Positions 1 through 9,030 of a stretch of DNA of 64,000 nt are shown one piece after another. The notes below the pieces were generated by a model. That model saw only the letters and a list, made by a program, of their open reading frames with translations. It was not told the DNA's origin and did not search any database. The stretch spans positions 62,001-126,000 of the forward strand of contig NZ_JABFFR010000015.1 of NCBI RefSeq assembly GCF_013423485.1, written 5' to 3'. The translations under genes and the position numbers were made by a program. Each line of letters begins with the position of its first letter. Position 1 is the first letter of the stretch. The stretch is from Azospirillum oleiclasticum (GTDB lineage: Bacteria > Pseudomonadota > Alphaproteobacteria > Azospirillales > Azospirillaceae).

Positions 1-150
1 ACTAAACCTGACGGTTGGCTAGAATGGCGGGGAGATTGCCGCCGGGGGTGGGGCGGAGCGGAGCCCCGTAGGGGCGCAGCGCGGCACCACTTCCGCGGCG
101 CTCGCCTGATGCTCATGCTTCATCGCAACTGTGATGTTAATCAGCGTCAC
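1..150. other. No recognisable gene
   Basis: This is the window edge downstream of the LysR gene. It contains GC-rich sequence and a small GGCGG/CCGCC hairpin near position 30, but no reading frame that I recognise. It could be the edge of a mobile element or a gene end cut by the window; I cannot tell which. Confidence 0.4.
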
Positions 151-1032
151 TCACCGTTCCGCGGGCACGGCTTCGACCTGATCGAGCAGCATCGCGACGA
201 AGGCTTCCACTGCATGGCTTCGGCCCACATCCGGTTGGATGATGAAGTACGGGTTGGGCGCCGGCACCTCGATGCCGATCGGTCGGACCAACGTGCCACG
301 CCGCAGATCTTCGGCACAGAGGATCGAGGTACCGACCGCGATGCCCAGTCCTTCGCGAGCGGCCTGGATGGACAGGTGCGCGTCTGGCAGGATCACCTCC
401 TGACGGAAGTGTATGGGGCGCTTCGAGGAGGCTCCCAACAGGCGTGACCAATCCGTCCGGTCACGGGCATGCAGTCCCACGAGGCCTGAAAGCGATTCCG
501 GCTTCGTGACCTCGCATTGGTAGGCAAGCGCGGGGCTGCAGACCGGGAAGTAGACCTCATCGCGAAGAATGGCGATCCGCGTGCCCGGGGCGGAGCACTC
601 GCCATACGCGATCACGACATCCATCGTACCGTCCGCCTGATCCATTTGATACAGGCGAACGCTCATGAACGGGAAGCTCTGAGCGAAGGCGTCGATCACC
701 CTCATCAGGCGAAGCGCCGCGAACGCGGGCGCACAGGAGACGCGAAGCTCGCCTTTGACATCCGTGGCACTGAGGTCCCGGCACACGGATGCAATATCCG
801 CGAAGGCGCGTCCGACCGACTCGAACAACTTGGTCCCAGCCGCCGTCAGCGTGAGATCACGCTTGCTGCGAACGAACAGTGACTGCCCGACCTCCTGCTC
901 CAACTGCCGCAACTGATGTCGGATCGCCCCCGGCGTGACATTGAGCGCCTTGGCCGCCGCCGCGATGCCACCCGCTGACACCATGGCGTGAAAGGAGCGA
1001 AGAGCCGTCAGATTTTGGCTGGGAGTTTTCAT
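151..1032 (-). CDS. LysR-family transcriptional regulator
   Basis: This 293-residue protein is a LysR-type activator/repressor that probably controls the divergent operon starting at 1168. Residues about 5-63 form the winged helix-turn-helix (AAAKALNVTPGAIRHQLRQL), and the rest is the periplasmic-binding-like effector domain (LRVSCAPAFAALRLM onward), matching the usual length near 300. The layout resembles GcvA-type regulators. The start at 1032 lies 12 bases from a perfect 10-bp inverted repeat (1045-1069), so autoregulation is likely. The effector is unknown; by context it may be an intermediate of the HyuAB pathway. Family assignment is secure and the target is inferred. Confidence 0.9.
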   Translation of the reverse strand: MKTPSQNLTALRSFHAMVSAGGIAAAAKALNVTPGAIRHQLRQLEQEVGQSLFVRSKRDLTLTAAGTKLFESVGRAFADIASVCRDLSATDVKGELRVSCAPAFAALRLMRVIDAFAQSFPFMSVRLYQMDQADGTMDVVIAYGECSAPGTRIAILRDEVYFPVCSPALAYQCEVTKPESLSGLVGLHARDRTDWSRLLGASSKRPIHFRQEVILPDAHLSIQAAREGLGIAVGTSILCAEDLRRGTLVRPIGIEVPAPNPYFIIQPDVGRSHAVEAFVAMLLDQVEAVPAER

Positions 1033-1044
1033 GAGCGATCGCCC

Positions 1045-1069
1045 AATTCGTCAAATGAATTGACGAATT
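1045..1069. promoter_or_regulatory. Perfect inverted repeat, likely LysR operator
   Basis: AATTCGTCAA at 1045-1054 and TTGACGAATT at 1060-1069 are exact reverse complements separated by 5 bases. The dyad contains the T-N11-A spacing typical of LysR sites and lies in the AT-rich gap between the LysR gene and the divergent saccharopine-dehydrogenase-like gene. It is probably the binding site through which the regulator controls both directions. Confidence 0.7.
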
Positions 1070-1167
1070 ATACTATTTTTATTCGCTCAGGTCAATTCAA
1101 GTATCGATGTTAATAATGTGCAACGGTCCTATTGGTGCTGCCACAATTGCGGAGGTCGGTGGGCGCG

Positions 1168-2373
1168 ATGAAGATCCTGGTCCTGGGAGGCGCAGGCGGC
1201 ATGGCAAGCGGCACAGTCCGTGACCTGGTCGCACCCTATTCTCGAAACGTCATCGACATCGTTGTGGCCGACACGTCATTCCAGAAGGCCGATGCGTTGG
1301 TCACCGAGCTTGGAGACACCCGCCTCGGTGCCCGCATGCTCGACGTCTCGGATCGGCGCGCTCTGCGCGACGCTCTCGAGGGCAGGGATCTCTGCATCAA
1401 TGCCGTGCCGACCTTCGCCGGTCACCAGATGGCGATCTTCGAGGCCTGCTTCGATGCGCGCGTGGCCTATGTCGACTTTGGCGGCATGGGGGTCTTCACG
1501 GTTCGGCAGAAGGCCCACCACGCCCGCTGGCAAGAGGCCGGGGTGACGGCGGTTCTCGGACTCGGCGCCGACCCTGGTGTTTCGAACGTCATCTGCAAGG
1601 CCGTGGCGGAACGGCTCGACCGGATCGACGCCATAAACCTGTATTGGGCTGCGAAGAAGTTCGGCGCCGAGAGCCCTGTGCTCGAACCACCCTATGCCGT
1701 CTCGACCGTTCTCGCGGAATACGCCAACCCCTCGCAGCAATTCATCGGGGGCGAGCTGCGGGAAATGCCGCCCCGGTCGGGTCGCGAGGTGCTCCACCTG
1801 CCCGATCCGTTCGGCCCGACGGAGTTCATGTTCACCCAGCATTCCGAGCCGCTCACCGTTCCGTTCGCGGACGGTATCCGCGAGAAGGGCATCCGCGAGT
1901 TCACCTGGAAGCTCCATCTGCCCGATCGCGAGCACGAGGCCTGGACGGGCCTCGTGAAGGCCGGGTTCGGCGGCTTCGACGACCCGCTGACGGTCGACGG
2001 CGTCGCCGTCACGCCGGGCCGATTCCTCGATGCGCTGATCCGGCGGAACGTCGAGCGGAATTCCCACAGCATTCCGGAGACGACGTCGCAGGAGTTGCAC
2101 CTCGCCGTCGGCCATGGCGAGGCGAACGGCTGCCCGACGACGGTCAACTGCGCGGTGATGAGCCGCTCGGACCCCTTCTACGCCAAGTACCTCGACGCGG
2201 GCACATCGATGGGTCTGTCCATCGGGGTCCAGCTGATGGGCGACGCACCGTTGCGCCCCGGCGTCTGGGGGCCGGAGGAGTACTTCGAGGTCAGCCCCTT
2301 CCTCCAGGAGCTGAAGCGACGCCGCTTCATCGTCGTCAACGATCTGCCGCTCGGCCGAGGCGACATTCGCTGA
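1168..2373 (+). CDS. Saccharopine dehydrogenase-like NAD(P)-binding oxidoreductase
   Basis: This 401-residue protein has an N-terminal Rossmann fold with the glycine-rich loop GGAGGM at residues 7-12, followed by a catalytic domain of the saccharopine dehydrogenase / homospermidine synthase superfamily. I chose the ATG at 1168 because GGAGGT lies 11 bases upstream; an in-frame start at 1132 has no such site. Relatives are often annotated as saccharopine dehydrogenase without proof, and some reduce imines or oxidise secondary amines, so the true substrate is unknown. It leads a plus-strand operon with hyuA, hyuB, a binding protein and an aldehyde dehydrogenase. This suggests it processes an amino or imino acid released by the hydantoinase-like pair. 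Confidence 0.8.
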   Translation: MKILVLGGAGGMASGTVRDLVAPYSRNVIDIVVADTSFQKADALVTELGDTRLGARMLDVSDRRALRDALEGRDLCINAVPTFAGHQMAIFEACFDARVAYVDFGGMGVFTVRQKAHHARWQEAGVTAVLGLGADPGVSNVICKAVAERLDRIDAINLYWAAKKFGAESPVLEPPYAVSTVLAEYANPSQQFIGGELREMPPRSGREVLHLPDPFGPTEFMFTQHSEPLTVPFADGIREKGIREFTWKLHLPDREHEAWTGLVKAGFGGFDDPLTVDGVAVTPGRFLDALIRRNVERNSHSIPETTSQELHLAVGHGEANGCPTTVNCAVMSRSDPFYAKYLDAGTSMGLSIGVQLMGDAPLRPGVWGPEEYFEVSPFLQELKRRRFIVVNDLPLGRGDIR

Positions 2374-2400
2374 AGCGGCAAAGGATCAGGAACAGGTCAG

Positions 2401-4464
2401 ATGACACAAATGGCGCAAAGATCCGAGCCGCGGGTCAAGATGGCGATCGAGGTCGGTGGCACCTTCACCGATCTCATCTGGATCGAAGGTGACGAGGTCA
2501 AGACGCACAAGGTGCCGTCCACGCCGCACGATGCGTCGGTCGGCGTCATCGCCGGGCTGTCCGAGGCGCTGGAGCGCGACCTGTCGCGGCTGGAACAGCT
2601 CTTCCACGGCTCCACGGTGGCGACCAACGCGGTGATCGAGCGCAAGGGCTGCCGAACCGCGTTCGTAACCACGGCCGGCTTTCGCGACGTGTTGGCGTTG
2701 CAGCGCCAGCTCCGGCCGAATGTCTATGCCATCGCCTGCCGCAAGCCCGAGCCCCTCGTGCCGCTCAATCTTTGCGTCGAAGCGTCCGAGCGGATCGGCG
2801 TGCGGGGCGAGACCGTGACGCCTCTCGACGAAGCGGCCCTGATCGACACCATGGCGCGCCTCGTCGAGCGGGAGAAGCCCGAGGCGGTGGCGGTGTGCCT
2901 GCTGCACGCCTATCGCGAGCCTGCGCACGAGCTCCGGGTGCGGGAGATCATCACCCGCCACCACCCGGATCTGCCGGTCGTGCTGTCCTCGGACGTACTG
3001 CCGACCTTCCGCGAGTACGAGCGTGCCTCGACGACGGCGATGGCCGCGTACCTGGTGCCGCTGGTCGGCCGCTATCTCCACCGGCTGGAGCGCCACCTCG
3101 ACGAGGGCGCGCCCGGCGGCAAGCTGTTCGTGATGCAGTCCGCGGGCGGCGTCCTGCCCAGCCGAGGTCTGCACGGGCGCGGCGTCGAGATGCTGAACTC
3201 CGGCCCCGCCGCGGGCGTGATCGGGGCGACCCGCATGGCGCAGGCCATCGGGGACGCCGACGTCATCACCCTCGATGTCGGCGGGACGAGCGCGGACATC
3301 TGCCTGATTGCGCAAGGCCGCCCCAGCGTGACGTCGGAGACCCAGGTGGCGGGGCTTCCTGTCGGCCTGCCGAGCATCGACATCGCCAATATCGGGGCCG
3401 GCGGGGGAAGCCTCGGCTGGGTCGATGCCGGCGGCATGTTGCAGGTCGGTCCCCGCTCGGCAGGGGCGCAGCCCGGTCCTGCCTGCTACGGCCGCGGCGG
3501 TACCGTGCCGGCACTGACCGACGCGCTGGTGCAGCTCGGCTGGATTCGACCCCATCGCTTCCTCGGGGGCCGCATGACGCTGCTGCCCGACCGTGCGACC
3601 GCCGCTCTCACGGATCTGGCCGCTCCCCTCGGCCAGGGTCCCGACGACATGGCCCGCGCCATGGTCGAGATCGGGGCGGCCAATGTCAGCCAGGGAATCC
3701 GGCTCGTCTCGGTGCAGCGGGGGCACGACCCGAAGGATTATGCGCTCTACGCCTATGGCGGCATGGGCCCGATGCTGGGGGCGCTCTCGGCGGGCGAGCT
3801 GAAGATCCGTCGCGTCGTGGTGCCGCCCTATCCGGGCCTCTTCTCGGCATTGGGCCTCCTGGTCGCGGATCTCAAGCGCATCTATCGTGAGACCCGGTTC
3901 CTGCGGGTCACCGACACCGTGGCCGCGGAAGTAGGGGCGGCCTTCGCACGACTGCGTGCCCAGGCCGAAGCCGAATTCGCCGGCTTTGGCCGCGCCCCGG
4001 AGGACATCCGGTTCGAGCACGAGCTGGAGATGCGGTTCGTCGGCCAAGGGTACGAGCTGCACTCGGGCATCGATCTGGACCGGCTTGCGGCGGAGGGGCG
4101 CCGGTATGTCGAGGCCCGGTTCAAGGCGGCGCACGAGGCCCGCTACGGTGTCGTCCTGGCCATGGACATGGTCGAGATCGTGACGCTGCGCCTGACGGCC
4201 TCCGTACCCACCGACGACACCGTCATGGGCTCCCTGACCCGGCCGGGGATCGTGGCGGCAAATCCCCGCATCGAGGAGAGCGCGATCCTGTTCGAGGGCC
4301 GGACGGTACCGTGCCGCTTCGCGTGGCGGGCCGACCTCGCGCCGGGCACGGCGCTCCAGGGAGCCGCCATCATCGAGGAGCCGACCGCGACGAGTTTCGT
4401 CCCGCCGGGCTGGACGGCGCGGGTCGACGCGACCGGCGCCCTCATCCTGACGTCGGAGGTCTGA
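2401..4464 (+). CDS. hyuA: Hydantoinase/oxoprolinase subunit A (HyuA)
   Basis: This 687-residue protein belongs to the ATP-dependent hydantoinase A / 5-oxoprolinase family. It has two ASKHA-type phosphate-binding motifs, VGGTFTD near residue 20 and DVGGTSADI near residue 292, and the full family length. The family opens cyclic amides (N-methylhydantoin, 5-oxoproline) or carboxylates ketones (acetone carboxylase) using ATP, working with a B subunit. The next gene, hyuB, starts two bases after this stop, so the pair is co-translated. A Shine-Dalgarno-like AGGAACAGG lies just before the ATG. The exact substrate is not visible, but linkage to an amino-acid-like dehydrogenase and an aldehyde dehydrogenase favours a cyclic amide or lactam. 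Confidence 0.9.
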   Translation: MTQMAQRSEPRVKMAIEVGGTFTDLIWIEGDEVKTHKVPSTPHDASVGVIAGLSEALERDLSRLEQLFHGSTVATNAVIERKGCRTAFVTTAGFRDVLALQRQLRPNVYAIACRKPEPLVPLNLCVEASERIGVRGETVTPLDEAALIDTMARLVEREKPEAVAVCLLHAYREPAHELRVREIITRHHPDLPVVLSSDVLPTFREYERASTTAMAAYLVPLVGRYLHRLERHLDEGAPGGKLFVMQSAGGVLPSRGLHGRGVEMLNSGPAAGVIGATRMAQAIGDADVITLDVGGTSADICLIAQGRPSVTSETQVAGLPVGLPSIDIANIGAGGGSLGWVDAGGMLQVGPRSAGAQPGPACYGRGGTVPALTDALVQLGWIRPHRFLGGRMTLLPDRATAALTDLAAPLGQGPDDMARAMVEIGAANVSQGIRLVSVQRGHDPKDYALYAYGGMGPMLGALSAGELKIRRVVVPPYPGLFSALGLLVADLKRIYRETRFLRVTDTVAAEVGAAFARLRAQAEAEFAGFGRAPEDIRFEHELEMRFVGQGYELHSGIDLDRLAAEGRRYVEARFKAAHEARYGVVLAMDMVEIVTLRLTASVPTDDTVMGSLTRPGIVAANPRIEESAILFEGRTVPCRFAWRADLAPGTALQGAAIIEEPTATSFVPPGWTARVDATGALILTSEV

Positions 4465-4466
4465 CG

Positions 4467-6131
4467 ATGTCCGCCAAGCTCAGCCAATCCACCTTCAACA
4501 TCATCAGCAACGGCCTCCACGGCATCGCCCAGGAGATGGGCGAGAAGCTCGTGCGCTCGGCCTATTCCACCATCATCCGCGAGGCGCGCGACTGCTCGAC
4601 CTCGCTGCTCGACAGGCAGGGCCGGATCATCGCCCAGGCCCAGTTCTGCCCGATCCACATGAACTCCTTCGGCAAGGTCTTCGAGGCTTTTGCCAAGCGG
4701 TTCGATCTCTCGACGATCGGACCCGGCGAAGGCCTGATCACAAACGATCCCTACAGCGGCGCGCAGCACCTGAACGACATCGTGCTGTTCACGCCTGTCT
4801 TTCACGGCGGCAGGCTGGTCGCCTTCAGCGCCTCGCTCGGGCATCACATCGATGTCGGCGGCGGTGCGGCCGGCCCGAACGCCTCGGCCTCCGATGTCTA
4901 CTCGGAAGGGCTCCGCATCCCGCTCCTGCGCTTCGACATCGCACGCGATCTCGGCGACGGCATGCTGGAACAGTTCATCCGGACCAACGTGCGGCCGCCG
5001 GATCAGGTCATGGGCGACATCTACGCGCAGATCGCCGCGAACCGCAGCGGCGAGGCGCGTTTCGTCGAAATGCTGGAGCGCTTCGGCGAGGAGACGGTGC
5101 TGGCCGGTGCGGCCGAGTTGCAGGACTATTCCGAGCGTCTCGCCCGCGAGGCGATCCGGACGATACCCGACGGCGTGTACGAGGCCGAGGATTTCGTCGA
5201 CGACAACGGCTTCACGGACAGCCCCCTGCGCGTCGCCGTCAGGATCACCGTACACGGCGACAGCATCGGGATCGATTTCACCGGGTCCGCCCCGCAGACG
5301 AAGGGCATCATCAACTCGCCCCTCGCCTCCACGGTATCGGCGGCCCTGGGGGCGATGGCCGTCATGCTCGGCGGCGGCGACATTCCGGTGAACGACGGGC
5401 TCTATCGGCCGATCGGACGCATCCACGTCCCGTTCGGCAGCTTCCTCAACCCGAGTCAGCCGGTCGCCGTGCGGGCCCGGAACAACGCCTGTCACCGCGT
5501 CTACAACGCCATCATGCTGGCGATGTCCGAGGTCGCACCGACCCGGGTCCTGGCCTCCGGACACGACACGACCAACGCGATCGGCCTCGGGCACATGTCG
5601 GAGGACCGCTACCACGTCTACATGGAGGTCGTCGGCGGCGGCTGGGGAGCCTCGGCGGGGGCGGACGGGGCCGATGTGGTCGATGGTTACGTCGGCAACT
5701 GCTCGAACGTCCCGGTCGAGTCCCTGGAGGCCGACTACCCCTTCCTGCGCATCGAGGAGTACGCGCTCAGGCGGAACTCCGCCGGGGCCGGCGAGCGACG
5801 CGGCGGCCTCGGCGCCCGCCGCGTCTATCGCATCCTGGAGGACGGCGTCACCTTCAACTCCTACTCCGACCGCTTCAAGGTCGCCCCCTGGGGGCTCCAC
5901 GGCGGCCAGCCCGGCCAGCATTCACGGTTCTTCGTCGAGCGGGAGGGGACCCCGATCCACTTGCCTTCCAAGGGCAACACCACGCTCGGAAAGGGCGACC
6001 GACTGATCATCGAGACCGCCGGGGGCGGAGGCTTCGGCCCGCCGGCGAAGCGGGACCGGGCCCTCGTCGCCCGGGAGGTCGCGGAGGGGCTCCTCAGCCC
6101 CGAGGAGGCCGCCAGGATCTACGGCTTTTGA
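4467..6131 (+). CDS. hyuB: Hydantoinase/oxoprolinase subunit B (HyuB)
   Basis: This 554-residue protein is the B subunit partner of HyuA. It shows the family hallmarks near the N-terminus (RSAYSTIIREARDCSTSLLD) and in the middle (GHHIDVGGGAAG), and the glycine-rich C-terminus GGGGFGPP. The chosen ATG at 4467 follows GGAGGT and lies two bases after the hyuA stop, whereas a longer reading of the same frame from 4311 would overlap hyuA. Together with HyuA it should form the ATP-dependent ring-opening amidohydrolase. Its length matches typical HyuB proteins (about 520-580 residues). Confidence 0.9.
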   Translation: MSAKLSQSTFNIISNGLHGIAQEMGEKLVRSAYSTIIREARDCSTSLLDRQGRIIAQAQFCPIHMNSFGKVFEAFAKRFDLSTIGPGEGLITNDPYSGAQHLNDIVLFTPVFHGGRLVAFSASLGHHIDVGGGAAGPNASASDVYSEGLRIPLLRFDIARDLGDGMLEQFIRTNVRPPDQVMGDIYAQIAANRSGEARFVEMLERFGEETVLAGAAELQDYSERLAREAIRTIPDGVYEAEDFVDDNGFTDSPLRVAVRITVHGDSIGIDFTGSAPQTKGIINSPLASTVSAALGAMAVMLGGGDIPVNDGLYRPIGRIHVPFGSFLNPSQPVAVRARNNACHRVYNAIMLAMSEVAPTRVLASGHDTTNAIGLGHMSEDRYHVYMEVVGGGWGASAGADGADVVDGYVGNCSNVPVESLEADYPFLRIEEYALRRNSAGAGERRGGLGARRVYRILEDGVTFNSYSDRFKVAPWGLHGGQPGQHSRFFVEREGTPIHLPSKGNTTLGKGDRLIIETAGGGGFGPPAKRDRALVAREVAEGLLSPEEAARIYGF

Positions 6132-6192
6132 CGGGGGGCCGGCCCCCGTGCCGCCGGCGCTGGACAACGCAACAACGAAGGAGGCTTCAGAT

Positions 6193-7398
6193 ATGACACG
6201 ACACCTCGTTGCGGGCGCAGCGCTCGCCTTGCTCGGCTGTCTCGGCAGCGCCCCGGTCTCCGCCGAGATCGGGAAACCGGTCATCAGAATCGGGATACTC
6301 AACGACAGGAGCGGTCCTTATGCCGATCTCGGCGGCCCGGGATCGGTCGTCGCCGCGCAGCTCGCGATCGAGGATGCCGGCGGCAAGGTCAACGGCGCCG
6401 CAATCGAGCTCGTCTCGGCGGATCACCAGAACAAGCCCGACATCGGCTCGGGCATCGCGCGGCGCTGGCTGGACCAGGACGGTGTGGACGTGATCGCCGA
6501 CGTGCCGGTCTCCTCGGTCGCCCTCGCGGTCCAGGAGATCGGCCGGCAGGCGAAGCGCATCACGCTGATGCAGGCGACGACGTCCGACCTCAGCGGCAAG
6601 GCCTGTTCGCCCTACAGCACGGCGTGGCAGGACGACACTTACTCCTTTTCCAAGGCGACCGCGCAGGCGGTCGTCGCAACCGGCAGCAAGAGATGGTTCT
6701 TCATCTCGGCCGACTACGCGTTCGGCCATGCGCTGGAACGGGACGCCGGCAAGTTCATCAAGGAGGCCGGCGGCACCGTGACGGGTGCCGTCAGGCATCC
6801 GATCAACGCCGGCGACATGAGCTCCTACCTTGTGCAGGCCCAAAGCTCGAAAGCCGATGTCGTCGCGTTTGCGAACGGCGGCGCCGATCTGATCAACTCG
6901 ATCAAGCAAGCCGACGAGTTCGGCGTTACGGCCGGCGGACAGAAGCTTGTCGGGTTCCTTCTCTATCTCACCGACGTTCATGCGCTGGGCCTGCCGGTCA
7001 CGAAAGGCCTGTTGCTGTCCGAAGGTTTCTACTGGAATCAGAACGAGGCCGCGCGAACCTGGTCGAAGCGCTTTTTCGAGAAGACGAAGCGGATGCCGAC
7101 CAAGCAGCATGCCTCCGTCTACGCCTCGGTCGCCCACTACCTGAAGGCCGTGAAGGCCGCCGACACGCTCGATGCCGATGCGGTAGCGGCGCAGATGCGG
7201 ACAATGCCGGTCGATTACTTCGGCCATTCCGGAACAGTCCGGCAGGACGGTCGTGTCGTCTACCCGATGACGCTCTACGAGGTGAAGTCCCCGGCCGAGA
7301 GCAAGGAGCCCTGGGATTACCTCAAGCCTGTGCGGGAGATCACCGCGGCGGAGGCCTTCCGGCCGATTTCCGAGGGTGGATGCGGCCTCGTGAAATGA
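6193..7398 (+). CDS. ABC transporter substrate-binding protein, branched-chain amino acid type (orphan)
   Basis: This 401-residue protein is a periplasmic binding protein of the LivJ/Peripla_BP_6 class. It has a signal peptide (MTRHLVAGAALALLGCLG..., cleavage near the SAE motif) and the typical beginning IRIGILNDRSGPYADLGGPG. The start at 6193 is preceded by AAGGAGG (6178-6184). It should capture the substrate of the HyuAB pathway, but no permease or ATPase gene follows: the next gene is an aldehyde dehydrogenase and then an IS5-family element. It may therefore have lost its transporter or borrow another Liv system. The binding-protein class is certain; the ligand is unknown. Confidence 0.88.
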   Translation: MTRHLVAGAALALLGCLGSAPVSAEIGKPVIRIGILNDRSGPYADLGGPGSVVAAQLAIEDAGGKVNGAAIELVSADHQNKPDIGSGIARRWLDQDGVDVIADVPVSSVALAVQEIGRQAKRITLMQATTSDLSGKACSPYSTAWQDDTYSFSKATAQAVVATGSKRWFFISADYAFGHALERDAGKFIKEAGGTVTGAVRHPINAGDMSSYLVQAQSSKADVVAFANGGADLINSIKQADEFGVTAGGQKLVGFLLYLTDVHALGLPVTKGLLLSEGFYWNQNEAARTWSKRFFEKTKRMPTKQHASVYASVAHYLKAVKAADTLDADAVAAQMRTMPVDYFGHSGTVRQDGRVVYPMTLYEVKSPAESKEPWDYLKPVREITAAEAFRPISEGGCGLVK

Positions 7399-7549
7399 CG
7401 GCGACGGCCGTCGGGCCGTCCCCGTCACATCGTTCTTCCACCCGCGCGCCGCGGAAGGTCCGGAGGCCGGGAGCAGGGCGGCGCCCACGGTCGCGGGTCC
7501 TTCCCGGCACTGCGGGCGATCCCGGATCGCCACGCTCGGAGCGAGAGGC

Positions 7550-9025
7550 ATGAGATCGGAACTCTACATCGATGGCGAGTGGCGGGCCGCGGCCTCGGGC
7601 GGGATGATCGCGGTCGTCGATCCCGCGACCGAGGAGGTCTTCCATCACGTGGCGGATGCCGGCCCGACCGACGTTGATCGGGCCGTGACCGCCGCGCGCG
7701 AGGCTTTCGACGGCGTCTGGGGCCGGACGACCGGCCGGGAGCGCGCCGAGGTGCTCCGGGCCATCGCCGGCGCGATCGCCGGGCGGCGCGACGCCTTCGG
7801 CACGCTCGAAGTCCGCGACAACGGCAAGCCCCTGGCGGAGGCACTTTGGGATATCGACGACGCGGCCGGCTGCTTCGCGTATTACGCCGATCTTGCCGAA
7901 GAACTCGACGGCCGACAGGACGAGCCGGTGGAACTCCCCGATGCCCGTTTCACGTCGCAGGTGCGGCGCGAGCCGGTGGGTGTCGCGGGCCAGATCATCC
8001 CATGGAACTATCCACTCCTCATGGCGGCGTGGAAGGTGGCGCCGGCCCTCGCCGCCGGTGCGACGTGCGTCCTCAAGCCCTCCGAACTGACTCCCCTGAC
8101 AGCTCTCGAACTCGCCGACATCGTGCACCAGGCTGGTCTGCCGCGCGGCGCGCTGAACGTCGTGACGGGTACCGGCCAGGCGGGCGCTGCGCTCGCCGAA
8201 CACCCTGGCGTCGATAAGCTCGCCTTTACCGGATCCGTGTCCACCGGGGCGAAGGTCATGGCGGCGGGAGCCCGTGATATCAAGGCGGTGAGCCTGGAAC
8301 TCGGCGGCAAGTCGGCTTTCCTGGTCTTCGACGATGCGGACATCGACAAGGCCGTCGAATGGATCATGTTCGGGATCTTCTGGAACCAGGGCCAGGTCTG
8401 CAGCGCGACCTCACGTCTCCTGGTGCAGGCCGGGATCGCCGATGCGTTGATCGAACGGCTTGCGATCGAGGCGGCCCGAATTCCAATCGGGCACGGCCTC
8501 GACCCGAAGACGCTGCTCGGACCGCTCGTCAGCCGGGGACACTATGAGAAGGTGACTGGTTACATCGCAGAGGGCCGCCGCGAAGGTCTCCGTTGCATCA
8601 CCGGAGGAGACAGGCCGGAGCACTTGCCGAAGGGATATTTCCTGCAGCCTACGATCTTCGACGACGTGCCTGAAACGTCCCGGCTCTGGCGCGAGGAAAT
8701 TTTCGGGCCGGTCCTCTGCATTCGACGTTTTCAGACCGAGGAGGAAAGTGTGCTTTTGGCCAACGCCTCCCCGTTTGGCCTGGCAGCGGCTATCATGTCG
8801 GCCGACGACGAGCGCTGCCGTCGCGTGTCGCGCGCGCTTCGCGCCGGCATCGTCTGGGTCAACTGCTCGCAGCCAACGTTCACGCAAGCGCCGTGGGGAG
8901 GCGTCAAGCAAAGTGGCATCGGTCGCGAACTCGGCCCATGGGGCCTTGATAATTATCTGGAGATAAAGCAGGTAACGCGCTTTGGCAGCGACGAAAATTG
9001 GGGATGGTACATCAAACAACCGTAA
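7550..9025 (+). CDS. NAD(P)-dependent aldehyde dehydrogenase
   Basis: This 491-residue protein is a full-length member of the aldehyde dehydrogenase superfamily, close to the betaine/aminoaldehyde group. Visible motifs are the NAD-binding region (IIPWNYPLL), the general-base glutamate in LELGGKS and the catalytic cysteine in GQVCSATS near residue 284. It should oxidise an aldehyde made in the HyuAB/saccharopine-dehydrogenase-like pathway to a carboxylate. A gap of about 150 bases separates it from the binding-protein gene, with no strong promoter that I recognise, so it is probably in the same operon. Its stop codon lies only a few bases before the likely end of the IS5-family insertion. Confidence 0.92.
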   Translation: MRSELYIDGEWRAAASGGMIAVVDPATEEVFHHVADAGPTDVDRAVTAAREAFDGVWGRTTGRERAEVLRAIAGAIAGRRDAFGTLEVRDNGKPLAEALWDIDDAAGCFAYYADLAEELDGRQDEPVELPDARFTSQVRREPVGVAGQIIPWNYPLLMAAWKVAPALAAGATCVLKPSELTPLTALELADIVHQAGLPRGALNVVTGTGQAGAALAEHPGVDKLAFTGSVSTGAKVMAAGARDIKAVSLELGGKSAFLVFDDADIDKAVEWIMFGIFWNQGQVCSATSRLLVQAGIADALIERLAIEAARIPIGHGLDPKTLLGPLVSRGHYEKVTGYIAEGRREGLRCITGGDRPEHLPKGYFLQPTIFDDVPETSRLWREEIFGPVLCIRRFQTEEESVLLANASPFGLAAAIMSADDERCRRVSRALRAGIVWVNCSQPTFTQAPWGGVKQSGIGRELGPWGLDNYLEIKQVTRFGSDENWGWYIKQP

Positions 9026-9030
9026 CCGAT

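Noticed and set aside
2386-4134. Long antisense open frame (about 580 codons) opposite hyuA
   Set aside because: It is the mirror of a strongly recognised gene. The product is rich in Arg, Gly, Asp and His with no family features, as expected for shadow frames in high-GC DNA.
4143-5921. Antisense open frame (about 590 codons) opposite hyuB
   Set aside because: Same reason: no recognisable protein features, and the sense strand encodes HyuB.
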